The notes under the pieces were generated by a model. The model did no database searches, was not told the origin of the DNA, and saw nothing but the letters and a program-made list of their open reading frames with translations. 64,000 nt of DNA from NCBI GenBank assembly GCA_018228705.1, contig CP073694.1:496001-560000 (forward strand), written 5' to 3'. This DNA comes from Dysosmobacter sp. Marseille-Q4140 (GTDB lineage Bacteria; Bacillota; Clostridia; Oscillospirales; Oscillospiraceae). The position numbers were made by a program, and so were the translations under genes. Below, piece by piece: positions 50,390-57,311 of the stretch (position 1 is its first letter; each line of letters begins with the position of its first letter).

Positions 50390-52360
50390 TCACATGCCGT
50401 CCCGAAGCACGTCCTGATCCCGCAGGACCTTTTCGATGACGGTCCCCCGGACCGCCTTCAGCAGGGGCTTTTTCAGCAGCTCCAGAGGACCGGGCAACGA
50501 GACCTCCAGCGGGGACCTGCCGTCCATCAGGCAGACGGTGCTGTGCAGCAGCTCCCGGATGTCGTACACGCTGCCCCACACCTCGGGCACGCCCCGGTCC
50601 ACCCCCAGCAGGCCGTAGACGGCCTCCATGGCGGTACGCACGGAGTACTCGGTGGTGAACACGGTGTCCCGGGGGGTATCGGCGAACTGGCCCAGGAAGG
50701 CGAAGTTCACACAGCCGTCGGGGATCACATCGGGCCGGTCTCCCCTGGTCCGGGGCATGAAAAAGGCGGTGATGTAGGGCATCATGGTGGGCACGCACAC
50801 GGCGCTGTGGGCGGCCAGGTCCGGGATCTGCTCCACCGGCACGCCGATGTGGTAGAGCCACTCCTGGGTGATCTCCTTTCCGGTACACTCCTTCATGGGC
50901 TTTTTCACATAGTCGCCGGGTACGTCGGTAAAGAGGCCGTACACCCAGACGCACACCTTCTCCGGCTCCTGCTCCTTGAACTGCCCCTGGCGGTTGATGG
51001 TCCAGCTCAGCAGCCACTTGGAGTCCTGACAGCTGACGATACCGCCGGTGACCACCTTCCCGGTGCGGGGGTCCCGCTTGCAGATGTTGGTGATATAGGG
51101 GAGGATCTTGTCGTCCAAAGTGGTGATGGTGGCCGACTCCCAGTTGGTCTTGGAGATGTCGGAGCAGAACTTCTCCGGCCGTCCAAAGGCGGAATCCTGC
51201 TTGGCGATGTTCTTCCACAAGCTCCAGCAGCCGCTGGTGCGCACCTCCGCGTCCCCGTTGGGGGCGTGGTCCTGGTCGCCGTAGATGGTCCCCTCGGTGC
51301 AGGAGCCGTTGGTGACAAACACCAGGTCGTTCTCCGTGAGGACAATGCCCTGCTCCGCGCCGTTGACCCGGCACTCGATGGCGGTGGCCGTCTTTCTGCC
51401 GTCCCGGATGTCGAAGATCACGTTGGTGACCTCGGTGCCGAAACGGAAGTCCACCCCGGCCTCCTCCAGGTACTTCTGCATGGGCAGGATCAGGGACTCA
51501 TACTGGTTGTACCGGGTGAACTTCAGGGCGCTGAAGTCGGGGAGCCCCGCGATGTGGTGAATGAAGCGCTGGAAGTAGAGCTTCATCTCCAGGGCGCTGT
51601 GCCAGTTCTCAAAGGCGAACATGGTCCGCCAGTACAGCCAGAAGGTGGAGGAGAACACCTCGTCGTCAAAGACGTCCTCGATGGTCTTGTCGTACAGGTC
51701 CTCGTCCGGGGTCATGAAGAGCTTCATGATCTCCATGCAGCCCTTCTGGCTCAGGTTGAACTTCCCGTCGGTGCGGGCGTCCCGGCCCCGGTCCACCGTT
51801 GCCCGGCACAGGGAGTAGTTGGGGTCGTGCTTGTTGAGCCAGTAGAACTCATCCAACACCGAGGCCCCCGGCTTCTCCAAAGAGGGGATGGAGCGGAACA
51901 GGTCCCACAGGCACTCAAAGTGGTCCTCCATCTCCCGGCCGCCCCGCATCACATAGCCCCGGCTGGGGTCGAAGATGCCGTCGCAGGCACCGCCGGCCAC
52001 GTCCATGGCCTCCAGGATGTGGATGTGGTCCCCGGGCATCTGCCCGTCCCGCACCAGGAAGCAGGCCGCCGCCAGGGCCGCCAGGCCGCTGCCCACAATG
52101 TAGGCGCTTTTGTTCTCCACCCCCTCCGGCTTCTCCGGCCGGGCGAAGGCCTCATAGTTGCCGTTGGTGTAATAGATACCCTTGCGGTTTTTCTCGTGCT
52201 TCCCCAGCTCCGTATTCCGATAAGATGCCGGGGCGCAGGTTTCAGTCCCGGCATCCTCCGCCGCTTTTTTGCCGCCGGACGCCTTCTTTGCCAGAACTAC
52301 CGCCGCGCCCGCTCCGGCCACGGCCGCCGCTGCGGTCAGTTTGCCAAATTTCTTATTCAT
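50390..52360 (-). CDS. ohyA: Oleate hydratase with N-terminal membrane anchor
   Basis: The product is 656 aa. The catalytic body starts near residue 62 (GIYYTNGNYEAFARPEKPEG) and has the FAD-binding YIVGSGLAALAAACFLVRDG, then EAMDVAGGACDG, typical of oleate hydratase (myosin-cross-reactive antigen). The enzyme adds water across the cis-9 double bond of oleic and linoleic acid to give 10-hydroxy fatty acids. Residues about 9-25 (TAAAAVAGAGAAVVLAK) are a hydrophobic segment followed by a polar linker, not part of the usual enzyme, suggesting membrane attachment. It lies downstream of a TetR regulator and an SGNH hydrolase in the same direction. Confidence 0.93.
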   Translation of the reverse strand: MNKKFGKLTAAAAVAGAGAAVVLAKKASGGKKAAEDAGTETCAPASYRNTELGKHEKNRKGIYYTNGNYEAFARPEKPEGVENKSAYIVGSGLAALAAACFLVRDGQMPGDHIHILEAMDVAGGACDGIFDPSRGYVMRGGREMEDHFECLWDLFRSIPSLEKPGASVLDEFYWLNKHDPNYSLCRATVDRGRDARTDGKFNLSQKGCMEIMKLFMTPDEDLYDKTIEDVFDDEVFSSTFWLYWRTMFAFENWHSALEMKLYFQRFIHHIAGLPDFSALKFTRYNQYESLILPMQKYLEEAGVDFRFGTEVTNVIFDIRDGRKTATAIECRVNGAEQGIVLTENDLVFVTNGSCTEGTIYGDQDHAPNGDAEVRTSGCWSLWKNIAKQDSAFGRPEKFCSDISKTNWESATITTLDDKILPYITNICKRDPRTGKVVTGGIVSCQDSKWLLSWTINRQGQFKEQEPEKVCVWVYGLFTDVPGDYVKKPMKECTGKEITQEWLYHIGVPVEQIPDLAAHSAVCVPTMMPYITAFFMPRTRGDRPDVIPDGCVNFAFLGQFADTPRDTVFTTEYSVRTAMEAVYGLLGVDRGVPEVWGSVYDIRELLHSTVCLMDGRSPLEVSLPGPLELLKKPLLKAVRGTVIEKVLRDQDVLRDGM

Positions 52361-52446
52361 GTCAAGGTACCGCCTTTCTGATCCCTCCGCTCGAGATGGG
52401 ATCCTTTTGATGGCATGATCTTACCCCCTGGGGAGCCATTCTTCCA

Positions 52447-52499
52447 TTTACAATCCGGGCCCGATGATCAAAAGCTGATCATCGGGCCCGGATTGTAAA
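52447..52499. repeat. Perfect 24-bp hairpin between tetR-like gene and ohyA
   Basis: The arms 52447-52470 and 52476-52499 are exact inverse copies around AAAGC, with core GGGCCCGATGATCA. It lies 8 bp after the tetR-like stop and about 85 bp before the ohyA start. It lacks a run of T. It could terminate the upstream transcript, or be a regulatory site controlling ohyA. Confidence 0.75.
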
Positions 52500-52506
52500 G
52501 CAGTTC

Positions 52507-53067
52507 TTATTCTGTTTCCGAAAAATTTCGGATGGCGTTGGCGATACTGCCCCGCATGGCGGCGCTGATCTTTCCCGTAAGCGCCCGGGGATCGGCGGTC
52601 ATCCCCTGGCGGATCCAGTCCAGCATGACCCCCACAAAGCTGTACTTGTAAAATTCCGCGATAAAGGACTTGTCCTCCTCAGAGATGGCCGTCCCCCGGC
52701 TCTGTTCCTCCACCACGCCCCGGATCAGGCCGTAGGTCAGCTGATAGAGGAACCGCTCCATCTGCTCCCGGCTGATACAGCGGTAGGCGTTGAGGATGAA
52801 GGGCCTGTTTTCCTGCACCGCCTCAAAGATCTGCAGAAGCCCCTCCTGCCAGGTCTCGTAGGTCTTCTTCCCCTGGAGGGCTTTGGACGCGTCCTCGATG
52901 CAGGCCCACTCCACCAGGTCGTAGATGTCCTTGAAGTGGTAGTAGAAGGCCATGCGGCTGATGCCGCAGTCCTCGGTGATGTCCCGGATGGTAATCTTGT
53001 CCAGGGGCTTTTTCAGCAGCATATGCTTCAGGGATTCCTCCAGAGCCTGCTTTGTGGTGTTTGGCAT
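52507..53067 (-). CDS. TetR/AcrR-family regulator
   Basis: The product is 186 aa. Residues 8-52 are the TetR helix-turn-helix (LDKITIRDITEDCGISRMAF then YYHFKDIYDLVEWA). The C-terminal domain has EFYKYSFVGVMLDWIRQGMT, as in DhaS/TetR_C regulators. It is placed 1 bp after the SGNH hydrolase gene and before ohyA, so a fatty-acid-responsive regulator of this group is likely. Confidence 0.88.
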   Translation of the reverse strand: MPNTTKQALEESLKHMLLKKPLDKITIRDITEDCGISRMAFYYHFKDIYDLVEWACIEDASKALQGKKTYETWQEGLLQIFEAVQENRPFILNAYRCISREQMERFLYQLTYGLIRGVVEEQSRGTAISEEDKSFIAEFYKYSFVGVMLDWIRQGMTADPRALTGKISAAMRGSIANAIRNFSETE

Positions 53068-53068
53068 A

Positions 53069-53641
53069 TTACTGCGCCTCCTTTTCGTGCTGCTGGATCA
53101 CTGCCGCAATGGTCTCCGCCGCGATATGAGAGCCCAACTCACTGGGGTGGACGCCGTCGGCGGCATAAAAGGCCTGGGGATCGGTCCACTCGTAAAACCG
53201 CCGGCCTACGTCGGCGATCAGGGCGTTATTTTCCAGTGCCGCTTTGTGGTAGGCCTCGGACAGCTTTTGGGCCATCTCGTCGTAGTCCCAGCCCTTGTCC
53301 GTCAGCTTGGCCCCGCCCTTCTGGTAGGTCCAGGTGGCGAACAAAATGGGGACCGCTCCGTTTGCCCGGATCTGCCGGCAAAGCTGCTCTACACTGGAAA
53401 AGAAGCTCTTGGGGGCGGTGATGGGGCCATGGCTCATCTCCTGGAGCACCACATAGTCCCACTTCTCTTTTTGGAGCGCCGCCTGGGTCTGACTGCCCAG
53501 CCTGGTACTGGGGTTCAGCTGTTCCGACAGCCGCGCCCCGCCCCGGGTGTGGTGAACCACCTTCGCCCCGGTCAGGTTGGCCAGCATCTGGGGCATATTA
53601 TTGGTGGAGATAAAGCTGTTGCCCAGCATGAGGATCCGCAT
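53069..53641 (-). CDS. SGNH/GDSL-type hydrolase
   Basis: The product is 190 aa. The catalytic Ser lies in MLGNSFISTNNMPQML near 5-20, the block V Asp-His in YAADGVHPSELGSHIA near 160-175. The fold is that of SGNH esterases and acetylhydrolases, acting on lipids or acetylated sugars. No signal peptide is seen, so it is cytoplasmic. It is the first gene of the three-gene minus-strand cluster with tetR and ohyA. Confidence 0.85.
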   Translation of the reverse strand: MRILMLGNSFISTNNMPQMLANLTGAKVVHHTRGGARLSEQLNPSTRLGSQTQAALQKEKWDYVVLQEMSHGPITAPKSFFSSVEQLCRQIRANGAVPILFATWTYQKGGAKLTDKGWDYDEMAQKLSEAYHKAALENNALIADVGRRFYEWTDPQAFYAADGVHPSELGSHIAAETIAAVIQQHEKEAQ

Positions 53642-53987
53642 GGCACTGCTCCTTACTCGTTTTTTTCACTGTTTTCCACTGCCATTATACACGGCTCCGC
53701 TGAGAGGAACAAGGCTGGGAGGCGCAGACTGGCCCATCAGATTTTGCGACGCAAGAAACAAAGATAAGACTACGGCCGCGTGAACTGATCGTGAATAGGT
53801 GGTCATGACCCCATATTTCAAAAAGTGTGCAGTTTTCCTTTGCCTCTTTTTTGAATAAATAATGGTGATTGATGGCCCAAAAATTCCTTTACGGAGAAAA
53901 TGCAAAACAAATCAGCAGAAGTGCTTTGCCCACATTTGAGACTCTATTTATATAAAACGCCAGATAAATTATTGCCTGAAAAGTTAT
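53642..53987. other. Non-coding spacer upstream of the SGNH-tetR-ohyA cluster
   Basis: About 345 bp with no supportable gene; it should hold the promoter of the minus-strand cluster. ATGACCCCATATTT at 53805 is nearly the inverse of AAATATGGGGTCA at 9020, near the other island end, and may be a relic of related element ends. Confidence 0.45.
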
Positions 53988-54025
53988 AAAAACCGCCTCA
54001 AAACCGATGTTTTGAGGCGGTTTTT
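53988..54025 (-). terminator. 17-bp perfect hairpin next to the right tRNA-Pro remnant
   Basis: AAAAACCGCCTCAAAAC (53988-54004) pairs with GTTTTGAGGCGGTTTTT (54009-54025). It sits directly 3' of the tRNA half repeat, like the hairpin at 8808-8847, although the two sequences differ. Confidence 0.75.
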
Positions 54026-54071
54026 GGTCCGAGTGGGGAGACTCGAACTCCCGGCATCTTGCTCCCAAACG
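54025..54071 (-). repeat. Right attachment site: 3' half of tRNA-Pro(UGG)
   Basis: Exact 47-bp copy of 8851-8897, from CCA end to anticodon loop. Upstream bases (ACAC before GTTTGGGAG) do not pair with the anticodon-stem GCAAG, so this is also a half gene. It separates the 45-kb island from the next element, whose integrase genes start 456 bp to the right. Confidence 0.85.
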
Positions 54072-54526
54072 TGTGTCTGAACCTTCAACCAGCACTCTAC
54101 TGCCCTCTTTGGCCCTTTCCTCTGCTCCGGCAGTTTATCTTTGACACTCTTTTGCCCTGCGTGTTTCAAGCAAAACTTTCTCCTTTTGGGATGGGTGTGG
54201 GATTGGATTCTGTATATTAAAAGATGTTCCGTCCGGGGTGAACAGAAAAGACAGGCTGAATCGCCACAGAGGGGGCGCAGAAAATGCGCCGCATAAACAA
54301 AGAATAAGCCCTGGCGAGGCACACCCTTTCTCAAAAGATGGAAAATGTATATGCAGCCGCAATAACTCGCTCATAATCGGATTCTTGTCATATAATCAGC
54401 AGATGACAAGAAAGACAACAAGCAATATCGTTCGGAACAGTCATTCTTCTGTAAACAGTCCATTCTTTCCGGTAGCTATTTTCCTCGTTCTGTGGTATTG
54501 TTCGGTTGCCGAAAGGAGGCGACGAT
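54072..54526. other. Left end of the right-hand element, no gene seen
   Basis: About 450 bp between the attachment site and the integrase pair. AAACAAAGAATAAGCCCTGGC at 54296 resembles a phrase near 9178. Such regions normally carry integrase arm-binding sites. No gene is supported. Confidence 0.5.
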
Positions 54527-55237
54527 ATGCAGAAAGGAAACAGCTATACCGTAGGCCAGTGGTGTGACCGCTGGTTTTGTGAGAACCAGAGTAGATGGAG
54601 CGGCAGCACAGTGGGCGGATACCGCAATCTGATCTACCGCCACATCCTTCCCGAGATTGGGAGCATTCCGCTGGCGGAGCTGTCGGAAAACACTGTCACC
54701 GGCTTCTATGACAGCCTGCGGAGCCAGAGGCTCAGCGCCAGAAGCGTCTGGTGCGTCCACCTGCTCCTGCGGCGCTGTATGGACGAAGCAGCCCGTGACC
54801 AGCTTATCCCCTATAACACGGTACGGCTCTGCCAGGAGCCGCAGGCCGAGGAATATAAAACCGCCCCCCTGCGCCTGGGGCAGCTCCAGCGGTATCTGAA
54901 CACAGCGGAACAGCTTGGCGTGCTCCCACTCATCTACACAGGACTCTCCAGCGGCCTGCGGCAATGTGAACTCATCACCTTGTCGTGGGCCGATTTTCAT
55001 ATCCGCTGCCGGTATATCCTCAAGGGACATCGACTGCTGGCCCTCAACCGTAAGGCGGAACATCTTCTGGAACAGATACCGGAAACTGACTGCTATGTGT
55101 TTCTAAACCCCAAGACCGGAGCGCCGTATCAGCTCCACGAGCTCTACTACCTGCACAAGCGGATACTGAAACAGGCCGGCCTGCCGTGGGTGGCCTTCCG
55201 GAACCTGCAGCGCCAATGCATGGAGGTGGGGGTATGA
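54527..55237 (+). CDS. Integrase-like protein lacking catalytic residues
   Basis: The product is 236 aa from ATG 54527 with AAAGGAGG upstream. The core-binding domain (SGSTVGGYRNLIYRHILPEI) and the first catalytic box (TGLSSGLRQCELITLSW, Arg near 144) are recognisable. The end reads PWVAFRNLQRQCMEVGV: the HxxR box is replaced and the Tyr segment is absent. It stops exactly at the start of the second integrase (ATGA). It is probably an inactive partner or directionality subunit, or a gene decaying in place. Confidence 0.8.
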   Translation: MQKGNSYTVGQWCDRWFCENQSRWSGSTVGGYRNLIYRHILPEIGSIPLAELSENTVTGFYDSLRSQRLSARSVWCVHLLLRRCMDEAARDQLIPYNTVRLCQEPQAEEYKTAPLRLGQLQRYLNTAEQLGVLPLIYTGLSSGLRQCELITLSWADFHIRCRYILKGHRLLALNRKAEHLLEQIPETDCYVFLNPKTGAPYQLHELYYLHKRILKQAGLPWVAFRNLQRQCMEVGV

Positions 55238-56202
55238 CGTTGAGAGAGTATATCCTCCACTGGCAGGAGGCCTATGACAAGAACCAAAGCAGGCCAACCA
55301 CCTATGCAGCCCACGGTTATCTCTTCAAAAACCATATCCTCCCTGGCTTGGGGAATATACCGCTGGAGGAATTGACTGCGAAACAGGTCGGAGATTTTCT
55401 GGAAGAGAGAAAACGCTTTGGCGGCCACCGCCTGGAAAGCCCTGAATACCCAGGACTGGGCGAATACACCATGCGGCACATCCACCGACTGCTCCAACAA
55501 TGCCTGGACCAAGCGATCCGGGACGGACTGATAGAGGAAAACCCCGCCCGTGCGTTTCATTATCCAAAGCCCAAGAAGGTCAGCGCCAATGTGCTGACGC
55601 CGGCAGAGGTGGAGGACTATCTGGATGCGGCGGAGCGGCTGGGCCACCTCCCCATGTTTCTGCTGGCACTGACGGCGGGGCTTCGGCAAAGAGAGCTGAT
55701 CGCGCTGAAGTGGAGTGACCTGGACGTGGCGGAACGGACGCTGACCATCTCGGAGAACCGCTCGGTGGAACGGCGGGAGTTAGTGGAGTACAAAGGCGGC
55801 ACCAGAACCATCAGCCTGACCACAGAAGCGGTTGAGCTCCTAAACATGGAACACGCCAGGCACTCCAGCAGCCCGCTCATGTTCATGCACCCAGCCACGC
55901 AAAAGCCCTACTCACCCCAGATGGTGCGCCGGATTCACAATGAAATTATCAAGGAAGCAGGGTTGGATCACATTCGGTTCGCCGATCTTCGGCACACCTG
56001 CGCCGTCCTGTCTCTGCAAAACGGAATGGACACGAAAGAGGTTTCTCAGATGCTGGGGCATTTCCGAACTTCAATGACGCGGCAGAACTACGCCCCCTAC
56101 TTGGCAAGCCACGCCGCCAAAAGCGAAAACAGCCCTGGTGAAGCATCCCAGGAGGAACTGCGGCAAGCGGCAGATATTCTGTATAATCTCCTGAAATTCT
56201 GA
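55234..56202 (+). CDS. Tyrosine recombinase / integrase of the right-hand element
   Basis: The product is 322 aa from ATG 55234 with GGAGG upstream. All boxes are present: TAGLRQRELIALKW (Arg near 150), IRFADLRHTCAVLSL, MLGHFRT and TRQNYAPYL with Tyr near 286. It has no long arm-binding N-terminus, unlike the integrases at 45-48 kb. It is the probable enzyme acting at the tRNA-Pro site. Confidence 0.9.
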   Translation: MTLREYILHWQEAYDKNQSRPTTYAAHGYLFKNHILPGLGNIPLEELTAKQVGDFLEERKRFGGHRLESPEYPGLGEYTMRHIHRLLQQCLDQAIRDGLIEENPARAFHYPKPKKVSANVLTPAEVEDYLDAAERLGHLPMFLLALTAGLRQRELIALKWSDLDVAERTLTISENRSVERRELVEYKGGTRTISLTTEAVELLNMEHARHSSSPLMFMHPATQKPYSPQMVRRIHNEIIKEAGLDHIRFADLRHTCAVLSLQNGMDTKEVSQMLGHFRTSMTRQNYAPYLASHAAKSENSPGEASQEELRQAADILYNLLKF

Positions 56203-56256
56203 TAGCTATTCTGCGGAAGGTGTGGTATATGTTTGGGTCGCAAGGAGATGATGACG

Positions 56257-56574
56257 ATGGAAAACAAACTGCTCAAAGAGCTGTATGATTGCTTTTATAT
56301 CCGACCGGAGCTTGACGAACAGGAGAATGAAGTGGAGAAGTGCCACAAGGCGTTGATCGCAGCTTTGGAAAAGCCGGAGCGAAGACTGGTGCTGCGGATC
56401 ATCGATGCCCAGGACTCTATCAGAGAACAGACCTCCCTCGACAGTTTTATGGCTGGCTTTGAACTGGCGTGGAGGCTCTCGGCGGAATTGCACAACGACG
56501 AAAACGAGCGCTCATTCTCCTGTCGGACCAGGAGAACGGGCGCTCGTTTTTCATCTGAGGGAGAACCGGAATGA
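56257..56574 (+). CDS. DUF6809-like protein, copy 3
   Basis: The product is 105 aa from ATG 56257 (AAGGAG upstream; ATGs at 56248 and 56251 are alternatives). MENKLLKELYDCFYI, LEKPERRLVLRIIDAQDSIR and SFMAGFELAWRLSAEL closely match copy 1 at 18823-19170. It follows the integrase by 55 bp. A short GC-rich inverted repeat (GAGCGCTCATTCTCC...GGAGAACGGGCGCTC) is inside its 3' end. Function unknown. Confidence 0.7.
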   Translation: MENKLLKELYDCFYIRPELDEQENEVEKCHKALIAALEKPERRLVLRIIDAQDSIREQTSLDSFMAGFELAWRLSAELHNDENERSFSCRTRRTGARFSSEGEPE

Positions 56575-56845
56575 AGAACAAATTGCCATAACCGTAACGA
56601 TTACTGCCAGTTTCGCATTGAGGGCCACTGTGTCATCTCAAAACACAATGGGCAAAAGCGCCCGCACTAAGCCCAACACCCGCAGTGACCGCGCCCCAGG
56701 CGACGTTTCCGAAGCTGCCAGAACCAGCGGTACTGCAGGCACATGGACCGACGCAAAAACTGAGCCACATAAACAAAGAAATAACTGCAGAAGTATTACG
56801 GAGTGCTCCTGCCATCATAGAAATTACAGGGAGTCTTTCTAAGAA
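56575..56845. other. Spacer before the right-hand leader
   Basis: About 270 bp. A minus-strand frame of 61 codons (56633-56818) has a hydrophobic Gly/Ala-rich product but no ribosome site, so it is not called. The rest shows nothing recognisable. Confidence 0.4.
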
Positions 56846-56876
56846 AAACTAAGAATCGTGCGAATGCACGATTTTC

Positions 56877-56905
56877 TTGCGCATTCCTGCTGAATATGCT
56901 ATCAT
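56877..56905 (+). promoter_or_regulatory. Promoter of the right leader/HTH module
   Basis: TTGCGC (56877-56882) and TATCAT (56900-56905) are 17 bp apart, matching the left module at 19419-19447. An upstream hairpin AAGAATCGTGC...GCACGATTTTCTT (56851-56878) is also shared in part with the left copy. Confidence 0.65.
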
Positions 56906-56911
56906 TATATA

Positions 56912-56992
56912 CAACGCTGTCAGGTGTTGGAATAGATCTTGACGGCATGATCGCATGAACCAAATGCTCTGCCGAACGGCAGGGCATTTTTT
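56912..56992 (+). ncRNA. Conserved ~80-nt leader or small RNA, right copy
   Basis: It matches 19454-19533 at most positions, including ACAACGCTGTCAGGTGTTGG and CGGCATGA. It ends in AATGCTCTGCC (56963-56973), GGCAGGGCATT (56978-56988) and T residues. In this copy one stem pair is changed to a G-U type pair and the loop differs, while the hairpin is kept, which supports selection for structure. Confidence 0.55.
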
Positions 56993-57013
56993 CCTATCTG
57001 GAGGAATCTTCTT

Positions 57014-57229
57014 ATGGCAGTCAGTTATAAAAAACTTTGGAAGCTACTCATTGACAAAGATATGAAGAAGAAGGATCTGTGCGCAAAAGCAGGAATTAGT
57101 CCTGCCTCGGTTACAAAAATGGGAAGAAACGGGCATGTAACCACAGAGATTTTGCTGAAAATATGCACAGCCTTAGATTGTCAAATCGAGGACATTTTAG
57201 AAATTGTACCGGATAAAGAATCGTCCTGA
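57014..57229 (+). CDS. Small HTH regulator (Cro/C1 type), right copy
   Basis: The product is 71 aa with TGGAGGA before the ATG. Its first 61 residues are identical to the left copy at 19560-19781, although many codons differ. That means the protein is under strong constraint and the copies are not recent. It precedes the NERD-UvrD gene by 82 bp and likely controls it. Confidence 0.88.
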   Translation: MAVSYKKLWKLLIDKDMKKKDLCAKAGISPASVTKMGRNGHVTTEILLKICTALDCQIEDILEIVPDKESS

Positions 57230-57311
57230 AAAATGGACTTTTATTGTGAGAAAATATTATGTGGACAGATGTAAATATATACTGCTTGTGTAAGGAAGCG
57301 AGGCTTGCTCC

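Larger units (their letters stand above)
8851..54071. mobile_element. Composite genomic island bracketed by tRNA-Pro half repeats
   Basis: Exact 47-bp direct repeats at 8851-8897 and 54025-54071 enclose about 45 kb. The enclosed DNA includes two integrases, a relaxase, an IS110, toxin-antitoxin genes, restriction-modification and other defence genes, and metabolic cargo. Each repeat is the 3' half of a tRNA-Pro(UGG) gene and is followed by a tRNA-type terminator. This is the classic scar of integration into a tRNA gene. The content looks assembled from several mobile segments rather than one intact element. The intact tRNA gene is not in the window and is expected to the right. Confidence 0.6.

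Noticed and set aside
50300..52381. 693-codon plus-strand open frame opposite the oleate hydratase gene
   Set aside because: It is the antisense of a clear enzyme gene in GC-rich DNA, with His/Gly/Val-rich shadow composition and no family.
54025..54110. Complete tRNA-Pro gene at the right repeat
   Set aside because: The anticodon-stem 5' strand and the D-arm are missing; upstream sequence does not pair with GCAAG.
56633..56818. 61-codon minus-strand hydrophobic small protein
   Set aside because: Composition is membrane-like but there is no ribosome site or context.
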